Shown: piece by piece, positions 7,319 through 12,709 of the stretch
Layout of the letters: each line of letters starts with the position of its first letter
Numbering within the stretch: position 1 is the stretch's first letter
Source: Faecalibacterium sp. CAG:1138
GTDB lineage: Bacteria > Bacillota > Clostridia > Christensenellales > CAG-917
DNA length: 12,709 nt
Direction of reading: 5' to 3'
Assembly (NCBI GenBank): GCA_000434675.1
Contig: HF988627.1
Span: 1 to 12,709 of the forward strand
Position numbers and translations under genes: made by a program
The notes under the pieces: generated by a model
Seen by the model: only the letters and a program-made list of their open reading frames with translations
What the model was told of the DNA's origin: nothing
Databases searched by the model: none

Positions 7319-9333
7319 TTTGAAAGTTCCTTTTCTTGTTTTTTATACTTCGGCAACAGCACTACCAAACCTACCGACGAACCCGCTATCGCCACTGCCG
7401 CGGCAATCAGAATCCACGTTGCTTTTTTGTCTGTCGGAAGCACTCTTACCGTTTGTTTTACCACGGCGACGTCGTTGACGTAGCCGACTATTTCGTAACG
7501 TCCGGATCCTGTCGGCAAATAGTTAAATTCGCCGGATTTGGCCGTGGTAACGAGTTCTCCGTTGACGTACCAGGCCACGATTATGGCGTTCGGATCCGCA
7601 TTCCGATAGTCGCCGACGGTAAGCGTTACACTATCACCCATATACTTGACGGAGTGCCCTGTCTTTTTTGCTTCTTTAATCTCGGACAAGTCGATTTTTT
7701 TGTAATCCACCTTCAGCTTCGCGCCGAAAGAGTCCTCCGAAACGCCCTCCGTTTCGTCGAGGGAAGCGTATATTTCCACCTCGCCCACTTTCGTTTGCGC
7801 AGGAAGAGTAAGTTCCGTGCCCAAAGACGTTGAAGCGGTGTTTTCGTTTATTCTCAAAACCGTCCATCTGACCGGAGAGGTTATCTTTTTCTCGACCACG
7901 GCGCCGCTTTTGTCGGTATATCCGTAATATGCGTCGAAAACCGTAGGAGCGGTTTGCCCGAGAGTTTGCGAAACCTCCTCGGCAAGCGTTTCGCGTTCAA
8001 CCACCCTAAGGTATTTCACCTTTGCGTCGAACGAAAGCGAAGCGGTCAGAACGCCCGAGGTAAGCCGGACGGTGGCCGTCACGTTGTAGTCAAACGCCTT
8101 CAGATTTTCAATCGTTACGTTTTTGCCTTTTGCGTTTTCGGTATTTTCGCCGCAGGTTATCGTCCACGAAATTTCCTTGTCGGTGTCCGTTACGACGTAT
8201 TCTCCGCTCTCGGAGAGACTGAGGAGCACCGCGTTCAGCGTAAGAGTCGGCGAGTCAAAATAGTTCACGAAAAATCCGTTTTGCGAAATTTCTTCTCCGC
8301 CCACGGTCGCCGTAAGTTTCAGCTTCGACGCAGGCTTGAAGTTCAGAAGCTTTACGAGGTCGGCCTTTCTGAGTAAAAACCCGCCCGACTGTATCACGTC
8401 AGACGGAAACTCCTTAAACGCCGTGTAAACCTCGTCCGCAGACTCCGCCTTCATCATCATGACGCCCGCCATAAAGCTGACTATCGGCGCGGCCATGCTC
8501 GTGCCCGACTTTGCCTGATAGCCGTCCTTTACCGACGACACTATGTTTTCGCCCGGAGCCACAACGGTAAATTCGGAATTATAGTTGCTTTTGGAGTATC
8601 TTTTGTTTTGGTCGTTGTACGCCATAACGCCTATAACTTTTTCGCAAGCGGCAGGATAAAACGAATTTGCATTAATTCTTCCCTGATTTCCCGCCGCGGC
8701 AACGCAGATCGCGCCTTTTGAATATGCGTAGTTCACGGCTTCGTTCAGCTTTTGAATATAGCTTGCGCTCGGCTTATCTGAAAGCTCGTTGGTAAAGCTC
8801 ATGTTGATGACGGAAGCGCCGTTGTCGGCGGCGTATCTGATGGCGGTAACCGCCCTGTCCCACCTGAACGTTGCCTGCGCGTCGCCTGCCTTTATCGGCA
8901 TAACGGAAACGTAGCTTTCAAGGCCGAACTCTTTCACCAGTCGCGCCACTATCCCCGTAACGTGCGTTCCGTGATATTTTCGGCTTTCGGTAACCTTCAA
9001 GGACGGAGCTGTGTCATCTGTGACGTCTTCGCTGTCAAGTATCACGTTATACGGACTTACCAGTTCTATTCCGTCAAACACCTCGTGATCGGAAATTATG
9101 CCCGTGTCTATAACGGCGACTATCACTTTTTTCGCCGTTCCCGACGCTTTCAGCGCGTCGATTTCTTGTCGCATCGCCGAAAAATTCAAAAAGTTTTCGG
9201 CGGCGTACCATTCCTCCGACGGCAGCGTTTCGCCTTCGGCAAAGGCCACCACGCCAAAATCCGACACAAGCGAACATAAAATCGCAAGCGCCAGCAAAAA
9301 CGATATTAAGCCGTATGCAAATTTTTTCTTCAT
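7315..9333 (-). CDS. Secreted, membrane-anchored subtilisin-like (S8) serine protease
   Basis: The 672-residue protein has a Sec signal peptide (basic MKKK, then a hydrophobic core at about 8-30). The S8 catalytic domain has Asp76 (VIDTG), His121 (HGTH), the oxyanion Asn216 (AAGN) and Ser279 (SGTSMAAP), all intact. No clear pro-domain is visible: only about 35 residues separate the signal from the catalytic domain. Residues about 335-630 look like beta-rich Ig-like repeats, and a hydrophobic helix at about 638-661 before a lysine-rich tail should anchor it in the membrane. The protease would therefore act at the outer cell surface. GAGGGG lies before the ATG, and a sigma-A-like promoter is at 9411-9439. 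It overlaps the downstream dehydrogenase by four bases. The substrate is unknown; processing of surface or secreted proteins is possible (inference). Confidence 0.93.
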   Translation of the reverse strand: MKKKFAYGLISFLLALAILCSLVSDFGVVAFAEGETLPSEEWYAAENFLNFSAMRQEIDALKASGTAKKVIVAVIDTGIISDHEVFDGIELVSPYNVILDSEDVTDDTAPSLKVTESRKYHGTHVTGIVARLVKEFGLESYVSVMPIKAGDAQATFRWDRAVTAIRYAADNGASVINMSFTNELSDKPSASYIQKLNEAVNYAYSKGAICVAAAGNQGRINANSFYPAACEKVIGVMAYNDQNKRYSKSNYNSEFTVVAPGENIVSSVKDGYQAKSGTSMAAPIVSFMAGVMMMKAESADEVYTAFKEFPSDVIQSGGFLLRKADLVKLLNFKPASKLKLTATVGGEEISQNGFFVNYFDSPTLTLNAVLLSLSESGEYVVTDTDKEISWTITCGENTENAKGKNVTIENLKAFDYNVTATVRLTSGVLTASLSFDAKVKYLRVVERETLAEEVSQTLGQTAPTVFDAYYGYTDKSGAVVEKKITSPVRWTVLRINENTASTSLGTELTLPAQTKVGEVEIYASLDETEGVSEDSFGAKLKVDYKKIDLSEIKEAKKTGHSVKYMGDSVTLTVGDYRNADPNAIIVAWYVNGELVTTAKSGEFNYLPTGSGRYEIVGYVNDVAVVKQTVRVLPTDKKATWILIAAAVAIAGSSVGLVVLLPKYKKQEKELSK

Positions 9334-9410
9334 CTTTTCCCCTCTGAAAAAACTTAAACAAAAAGCAGATTTTTGTTGCTTTTCACCGAAATTTGTTAGC
9401 TTTTACTTAT

Positions 9411-9439
9411 ATTATACTATAAATAGGTCGAAATAACAA
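9411..9439 (-). promoter_or_regulatory. Sigma-A-like promoter of the protease operon
   Basis: The minus strand has TTGTTA (9439-9434), exactly 17 bases, then a perfect TATAAT (9416-9411). The protease ATG lies about 75 bases downstream of the -10 box. Confidence 0.7.
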
Positions 9440-9518
9440 TAAAATCCGACAAGATAATTTTTAAGAAGAATTTTCGCTTTTTTCGCAAAAATAGGTAGCG
9501 TTTTACAAGGAAATGGTT

Positions 9519-9524
9519 TATAAT
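9519..9524 (+). promoter_or_regulatory. Likely -10 box of the aldolase gene
   Basis: A perfect TATAAT lies 40 bases before the aldolase start codon. The -35 region at the right spacing (TAGCGT around 9496-9501) is weak, so only the -10 element is supported. Confidence 0.5.
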
Positions 9525-9563
9525 GGAAACATCAAAACAATAAACTTTTTGGAGGTTTATATT

Positions 9564-10505
9564 ATGCCATTAGTCACAACTACCCATATGTTCGAAAAAG
9601 CTTACGAAGGCGGCTACGCCATCGGCGCGTTCAACGTCAACAATATGGAAATCATTCAGGGCATCGTCGAAGCCGCTAACGAACAGAAAGCTCCGCTCAT
9701 TCTGCAAGTTTCTGCCGGCGCTCGCAAATACGCTAACCCTACTTACCTCAGAAAAATGGTTGAAGCAGCCGTTGAGGAATCCGATATTCCTATCTGCTTG
9801 CACCTCGATCACGGCGACAGCTTCGAGCTTTGCAAGAGCTGCATCGAAAACGGTTTCACTTCCGTCATGATCGACGCTTCCAAATACGCTTTTGCCGAAA
9901 ATATCCGCATCACCAAGGAAGTCGTTGAATACGCTCACGATCACGGCGTCGTCGTAGAAGCCGAACTCGGCCGTCTGGCAGGCATCGAAGACGCAGTCAA
10001 CGTTTCCGGCAAAGACGCGGCCTACACCGATCCTGATCAAGTTGAAGAATTCGTCAAATCCACCGGCGTTGACAGCTTGGCAATCGCAATCGGCACCAGC
10101 CACGGCGCATACAAATTCAAACCGGGCACCAAACCGCAACTTCGCTTCGACATTCTGCAAGAAGTTTCCGATCGTATCCCGGGCTTCCCGATCGTTTTGC
10201 ACGGCGCTTCCTCCGTTCCACAGGAATTCGTGAAAATCATCAACGAATTCGGCGGACAAATGCCGGACGCAATCGGCGTTCCTGAAGAAATGCTTCGTCA
10301 AGCTGCAAAGATGGCCGTCTGCAAAATCAACATCGACAGCGACCTCCGTATGGCTTGCACCGCGGCAATCAGAAAGCACCTTGCCGAAAATCCTTCTCAC
10401 TTCGATCCGCGTCAATACCTTGGCGACGCAAGAACCGCAATCAAAGGTATCGTTGCTCACAAACTCGTTGACGTTCTCGGCTGCGCAGGACACGCAAACG
10501 ACTAA
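9564..10505 (+). CDS. fba: Class II fructose-bisphosphate aldolase
   Basis: The 313-residue enzyme should reversibly cleave fructose 1,6-bisphosphate to glyceraldehyde 3-phosphate and dihydroxyacetone phosphate in glycolysis and gluconeogenesis. Class II (metal-dependent) features are visible. LHLDHGDS carries Asp82 (catalytic) and His83 (metal), VEAELG is at 131-136, and the metal histidines His180 (GTSHGAYK) and His213 (LHGASS) are present. KINIDSDLRMA near the C-terminus fits the phosphate-binding loop. The start is the ATG at 9564, preceded by GGAGG at 9551-9555; an in-frame extension back to 9513 lacks a site and family similarity. The insertion between HGASS and KINID, about 50 residues, is typical of the longer aldolase subgroup. 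Even, strongly biased codon use suggests high expression. A monocistronic unit ended by a strong terminator. Tagatose-bisphosphate aldolase is an alternative but less likely. Confidence 0.95.
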   Translation: MPLVTTTHMFEKAYEGGYAIGAFNVNNMEIIQGIVEAANEQKAPLILQVSAGARKYANPTYLRKMVEAAVEESDIPICLHLDHGDSFELCKSCIENGFTSVMIDASKYAFAENIRITKEVVEYAHDHGVVVEAELGRLAGIEDAVNVSGKDAAYTDPDQVEEFVKSTGVDSLAIAIGTSHGAYKFKPGTKPQLRFDILQEVSDRIPGFPIVLHGASSVPQEFVKIINEFGGQMPDAIGVPEEMLRQAAKMAVCKINIDSDLRMACTAAIRKHLAENPSHFDPRQYLGDARTAIKGIVAHKLVDVLGCAGHAND

Positions 10506-10516
10506 TTACAAAAACG

Positions 10517-10544
10517 AAAACCGCTTCTTTCGAAGCGGTTTTTT
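10517..10544. terminator. Bidirectional intrinsic terminator between fba and the membrane-protein gene
   Basis: A perfect eleven-pair stem AAAACCGCTTC / GAAGCGGTTTT with a TTTC loop is followed by a T-run on the plus strand. On the minus strand it is followed by TTTTCGTTTTTG. It lies between two convergent genes, 11 bases after the fba stop and 26 bases below the other gene's stop, so it should serve both. Confidence 0.9.
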
Positions 10545-10570
10545 GTTGCCGATTTTTCAAATTCGGCAGT

Positions 10571-11179
10571 TTATTGCTGCGGTTTGGTGCGCACAAGCTT
10601 GTAAACGGTCAACAAAACGCAAAACGCCACCACCAGCAAAAACACGATAAGAAGCAGATTTACGTATTCCTTCGCAAGACTTGCAATGACCGTCATAAGC
10701 ATGGTTGCAACCAGGTTGCCGAGGACTACCGAAGCGGTCTTTTTGAAATAACCGCCTTCCATAAAGCAGGATATCGCGCTTCCCGACCAGACGCCCGTAA
10801 GCGGCAGCGGAATCGCAACGAAGGCAAAGAGAAGCAGATATTTCCGTTTGGCGGCTTTGCGCCCCGTTTCCTGAACTTTCAGGCTTTTGTCGGCCCGTTT
10901 TCTGACGATGCCGTCAACTCGCACCGCAAGCCCCGAAAACGCCTTGGTTGCCTTCAGTTTGTCTACTATCGGCCGAAACGTAAGGATTATGAGCGGGCAC
11001 ACCACCGACGAACCTGCCCAGCATATAAGCGATTTTACAATCGCGTTTCCTCCCATCGAAGCCGCCAGCAGCACGGCTCCGCGCATCTCGATAAGCGGAA
11101 TTGCGCTCACAACGAAAAGCAACAGATAATCGTTATAAATATACTCTCTTAAAAATTCAATAATTTGCTCGCTCAGCAT
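10571..11179 (-). CDS. COG2426-type small integral membrane protein ('small multidrug export' family)
   Basis: The 202-residue protein is strongly hydrophobic. Membrane segments are visible at about 18-38, 45-68, 113-135, 143-167 and 173-195, and a basic loop lies at about 70-112. Two family-like motifs mark it: SAIPLIEMRGAVLLA (Glu31, Arg33, Gly34) and AIPLPLTGVWSGSAI. These fit the family named putative small multidrug export protein (COG2426, Sm_multidrug_ex). That name is historical and the transported substrate is not established, so drug export should not be assumed. The two motifs on re-entrant-like hydrophobic stretches recall the DedA superfamily (inference). The gene is divergent from ttcA with a 63-base gap between start codons and convergent with fba. 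No strong ribosome binding site is seen before the ATG. Confidence 0.82.
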   Translation of the reverse strand: MLSEQIIEFLREYIYNDYLLLFVVSAIPLIEMRGAVLLAASMGGNAIVKSLICWAGSSVVCPLIILTFRPIVDKLKATKAFSGLAVRVDGIVRKRADKSLKVQETGRKAAKRKYLLLFAFVAIPLPLTGVWSGSAISCFMEGGYFKKTASVVLGNLVATMLMTVIASLAKEYVNLLLIVFLLVVAFCVLLTVYKLVRTKPQQ

Positions 11180-11187
11180 AAAATCAC

Positions 11188-11216
11188 TTGCCTATTTTTA
11201 TATATTTTTGTAAAAT
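11188..11216 (+). promoter_or_regulatory. Sigma-A-like promoter of ttcA
   Basis: TTGCCT (11188-11193), a 17-base spacer and TAAAAT (11211-11216) give a plausible promoter, with transcription starting about 20 bases before the ATG. The same A/T-rich stretch must hold the promoter of the divergent membrane gene, which I cannot place. Confidence 0.55.
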
Positions 11217-11242
11217 ATTTATATTGTTTTACGAGGTGTTTT

Positions 11243-12049
11243 ATGCAAAAACTTTTAAGCACGATGCGTCGGGCTATCGGCGATTACAATATGATCAAGG
11301 ACGGTGACCACATCGCCGTGGGCGTTTCCGGCGGCAAAGACAGCCTTACGCTTCTGACCGCCCTAAAAGCCTACCAAAGGTTTTCCCCCGAAAGCTTCGA
11401 GCTTTCGGCTATAACGGTCGATTTGGGCTTCAAAGGGACCGATCAGAACGAAGTAAAGGCTTTGATCGATTACACCGAAAAACTCGGCGTGCCGTATTAC
11501 ATCGTTCCGACGGATATAGGCGAAATCCTGTTTGACGTCCGTAAGGAATCCAACCCTTGCAGTTTATGCAGCAAAATGCGCCGCGGCGCGCTCAACAACA
11601 AGGCAAAAGAAATCGGCGCAAACAAAATCGCGCTCGGCCACCACGCCGACGACGTCATTCAGACGATTTTTTTAAGTCTGTTTTACGAAGGCCGTTTTTC
11701 CAGCTTTGCTCCGACCGCATATATGGACAGAAGCGGCATAGAGCTTATCCGTCCGTTCATCTACGTTTGGGAAAAGGACCTGAAAAGCGTAGTTGCCAAG
11801 CTCGACCTGCCCGTTCTCAACAACGTGTGCCCGGCAAACAAACACACCCAGCGCGAATATATCAACCTGCTCATAAAAGACATTCAAAAAGACGTTCCGT
11901 TCGTAAAAGAACGCATGCTCGGCGCCATCAAGCACCCTGAACGCGCAAATCTCTGGCCGGAATATCAACCGTACGTCAAGCTTTCAAAGGAAGAGCGCGA
12001 CCAGAAACTGAAAAACAAACTCGAACGTCAATCCGAAAACAACGACTAA
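11243..12049 (+). CDS. ttcA: TtcA-family tRNA 2-thiocytidine synthetase
   Basis: The 268-residue protein is an ATP-dependent tRNA thiolase. The PP-loop SGGKDS is at 29-34. The cysteines that hold the iron-sulphur cluster of TtcA are all present: Cys106-x-x-Cys109 (PCSLCSKMRRG) and Cys196 (NNVCPAN). LGHHADDVIQT at 131-141 is the second conserved nucleotide-alpha-hydrolase-like motif. TtcA thiolates cytidine 32 in the anticodon loop of some tRNAs (family knowledge); the target in this organism is inferred. The ATG at 11243 has GAGGTG at 11233-11238; the longer in-frame start at 11165 would run across the promoter region and is rejected. The family includes close paralogues (TtuA-like), but the three-cysteine pattern and length favour TtcA. 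A hairpin follows the stop. Confidence 0.9.
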   Translation: MQKLLSTMRRAIGDYNMIKDGDHIAVGVSGGKDSLTLLTALKAYQRFSPESFELSAITVDLGFKGTDQNEVKALIDYTEKLGVPYYIVPTDIGEILFDVRKESNPCSLCSKMRRGALNNKAKEIGANKIALGHHADDVIQTIFLSLFYEGRFSSFAPTAYMDRSGIELIRPFIYVWEKDLKSVVAKLDLPVLNNVCPANKHTQREYINLLIKDIQKDVPFVKERMLGAIKHPERANLWPEYQPYVKLSKEERDQKLKNKLERQSENND

Positions 12050-12055
12050 AATTCT

Positions 12056-12081
12056 GCGGCCGCAACATATATAGCGGCCGC
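12056..12081 (+). terminator. Hairpin after ttcA, probable weak terminator
   Basis: Two copies of the palindrome GCGGCCGC (12056-12063 and 12074-12081) form a GC-only eight-pair stem with a ten-base loop, six bases after the ttcA stop. The following TGTTTC is a poor U-tract, so termination may be partial. Each palindrome can also fold on itself. Confidence 0.55.
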
Positions 12082-12085
12082 TGTT

Positions 12086-12114
12086 TCATAAAACGCCAAA
12101 ATCCACCATAAATT
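12086..12114 (+). promoter_or_regulatory. Sigma-E-like (mother-cell) promoter of spoIIID
   Basis: TCATAAA (12086-12092), a 14-base spacer and CATAAATT (12107-12114) closely match the sigma-E pattern known from Bacillus subtilis (TCATATT, 14-15 bases, CATACAAT). spoIIID is a known sigma-E target, which supports the call. The start of transcription would be near 12121, about 25 bases before the ATG. Confidence 0.65.
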
Positions 12115-12145
12115 ATTAGTGCAAACTATCATTATGGGGGAATTT

Positions 12146-12397
12146 ATGACAGAAAAACTCAAACTCCGCACTTTGGCCGAAGCCGAATACATAGCGGAAA
12201 ACAACGCAACGGTCCGAGCCACTGCGGCGGCTCTGGGAGTGGGCAAAAGCACCGTGCACACCGACGTCAGCGTTCGGCTGAAAGAAATCGATCCTTGTCT
12301 TTACAAAAAGGTTCACGAAATACTCACCTTCAACTTTTCCGTTCGTCACCTACGCGGCGGCGACGCCACCAAAAAGAAATACCTCGAAAAAAGATAA
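12146..12397 (+). CDS. spoIIID: Stage III sporulation transcriptional regulator SpoIIID
   Basis: The 83-residue protein matches SpoIIID along its whole length. It has an N-terminal basic helix, a helix-turn-helix at about 23-45 (RATAAALGVGKSTVHTDV) and the hallmark RHLRGGDATKKKY at 67-79. SpoIIID is a small DNA-binding protein of the sporulating mother cell that activates and represses sigma-E-regulon genes and helps switch to sigma-K (known in B. subtilis, about 93 residues). The start is the ATG at 12146, with GGGGG five bases upstream; an in-frame GTG at 12119 gives a nine-residue extension lacking family similarity. A sigma-E-like promoter sits upstream and a terminator lies just after the stop. 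The gene marks the host as an endospore former. In many Clostridia mreB or other genes follow; here a non-coding region follows. Confidence 0.95.
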   Translation: MTEKLKLRTLAEAEYIAENNATVRATAAALGVGKSTVHTDVSVRLKEIDPCLYKKVHEILTFNFSVRHLRGGDATKKKYLEKR

Positions 12398-12400
12398 CCT

Positions 12401-12425
12401 AAAGGCCGCACAACGTGCGACCTTT
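12401..12425. terminator. Intrinsic terminator after spoIIID, possibly bidirectional
   Basis: AAAGG and CGCAC pair with GTGCG and CCTTT around a three-base loop, with one C.A mismatch on the plus strand, and are followed by TTTTTATTTTC. It starts four bases after the spoIIID stop. On the minus strand the mismatch becomes a U.G wobble, so the hairpin is at least as stable there, but only a short T-run follows. Confidence 0.8.
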
Positions 12426-12455
12426 TTATTTTCGTTTGAAAAACATCAGCAGTTT

Positions 12456-12700
12456 CTCTGAAAGAAAAATGAGGCCACGCCGCCGTCCATTCGTCCCAAC
12501 GCTCACATATTTAAGCCGCACAAAGATTTGCGCGTCCGGTAAGATATGTTCGGTTGCTCCTCTTCCCACAAAAGGCTTGCCTTTTGCGGGTTCCCTAAAT
12601 ACACAGGCGGCGTGTTTCAGAGTGTCGAGCAGCTGTACTTTGTACGAAGTTTTCGGGAATTTTGCATGGCGCAGTGCGCCGCCCCGAAAACGAGTGACAC
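12456..12700 (-). ncRNA. Candidate structured RNA, family unassigned
   Basis: The last ~300 bases carry no long open frame but fold well by eye. A long-range helix pairs 12606-12622 with 12476-12484 and 12456-12463 (9 plus 8 pairs, 12-base bulge on one side). Inside it are a hairpin of 11 pairs (12565-12575 with 12580-12590) and an arm built from 12497-12500/12553-12556, 12505-12510/12544-12549 and 12517-12523/12528-12534. A second domain pairs 12649-12657 with 12683-12691 around a hairpin (12668-12680). Two hairpins have an A.C mismatch when read on the plus strand that becomes G.U on the minus strand, so I infer minus-strand transcription. The RNA may continue past the window edge. I do not recognise tmRNA, RNase P or SRP signatures; 6S-like closing stem is possible. 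Confidence 0.45.
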
Positions 12701-12709
12701 AATCAGGAA

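Noticed and set aside
6743..7483. A 246-codon plus-strand frame across the dehydrogenase and the protease end.
   Set aside because: It is antisense to two genes with intact catalytic motifs and has no family resemblance.
9570..10493. A 307-codon open frame on the minus strand opposite the aldolase gene.
   Set aside because: It mirrors the strongly biased codons of fba, has no ribosome binding site or recognisable domain, and its product is low-complexity in Phe/Asp/Val. The aldolase motifs are unambiguous.
12056..12081. Two NotI-type palindromes 10 bases apart, possible cloning artefact.
   Set aside because: They sit exactly where a ttcA terminator hairpin is expected, and flanking sequence is continuous native DNA.
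12119..12145. In-frame GTG upstream extension of SpoIIID.
   Set aside because: The GGGGG ribosome binding site lies inside it and fits the ATG at 12146; the extra residues have no family match and the GTG sits at the predicted transcript start.
12456..12700. tmRNA, RNase P RNA, SRP RNA, T-box or a common riboswitch.
   Set aside because: I looked for the conserved blocks of each (for example GAGGAAAGTCC of RNase P, the TTCGA/CCA end of tmRNA, the GGNACCGCG of T-box) and found none. A divergent 6S RNA remains open: the closing-stem GGCGGC is reminiscent but not enough.

Overview
This window looks like chromosomal DNA of an endospore-forming Firmicute, most likely a clostridial lineage (inference). 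The evidence is a clear SpoIIID regulator behind a sigma-E-like promoter, strong GGAGG-type ribosome binding sites, sigma-A-like promoters, a class II fructose-bisphosphate aldolase and type IV pilin-like genes of the Gram-positive kind. I see no phage, transposon, tRNA or CRISPR. The gene complement is largely housekeeping. The accessory-looking parts are the pilin operon at the left edge and an unassigned structured region at the right edge.

Left part (1-4480, minus strand): a pilin operon. Its first gene is a giant (over 1200 residues) PilX-like single-pass protein with repeated bactofilin-like glycine/beta motifs. It is followed by a 147-residue prepilin and the first 16 codons of a further prepilin cut by the window edge. 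The giant gene has no plausible ATG at its true N-terminus: its in-frame coding signal runs upstream of the first ATG.

Middle (4481-9333, minus strand): typA/bipA has its own promoter and terminator. Upstream of it lies a two-gene unit of a secreted, membrane-anchored subtilisin-like protease and a FabG-like short-chain dehydrogenase, joined by a 4-base ATGA overlap.

Right part: the class II aldolase (plus) is convergent with a small membrane protein of the COG2426 'small multidrug export' type (minus), with a bidirectional terminator between them. The membrane gene is divergent from ttcA (tRNA thiolation, plus). A hairpin and a sigma-E-like promoter follow ttcA, then spoIIID. The last ~300 bases hold no substantial ORF but contain nested long-range helices. 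Two separate hairpins have A.C mismatches on the plus strand that become G.U wobbles on the minus strand, so I infer an unassigned structured RNA transcribed leftward toward spoIIID. This is the best candidate for something undescribed.
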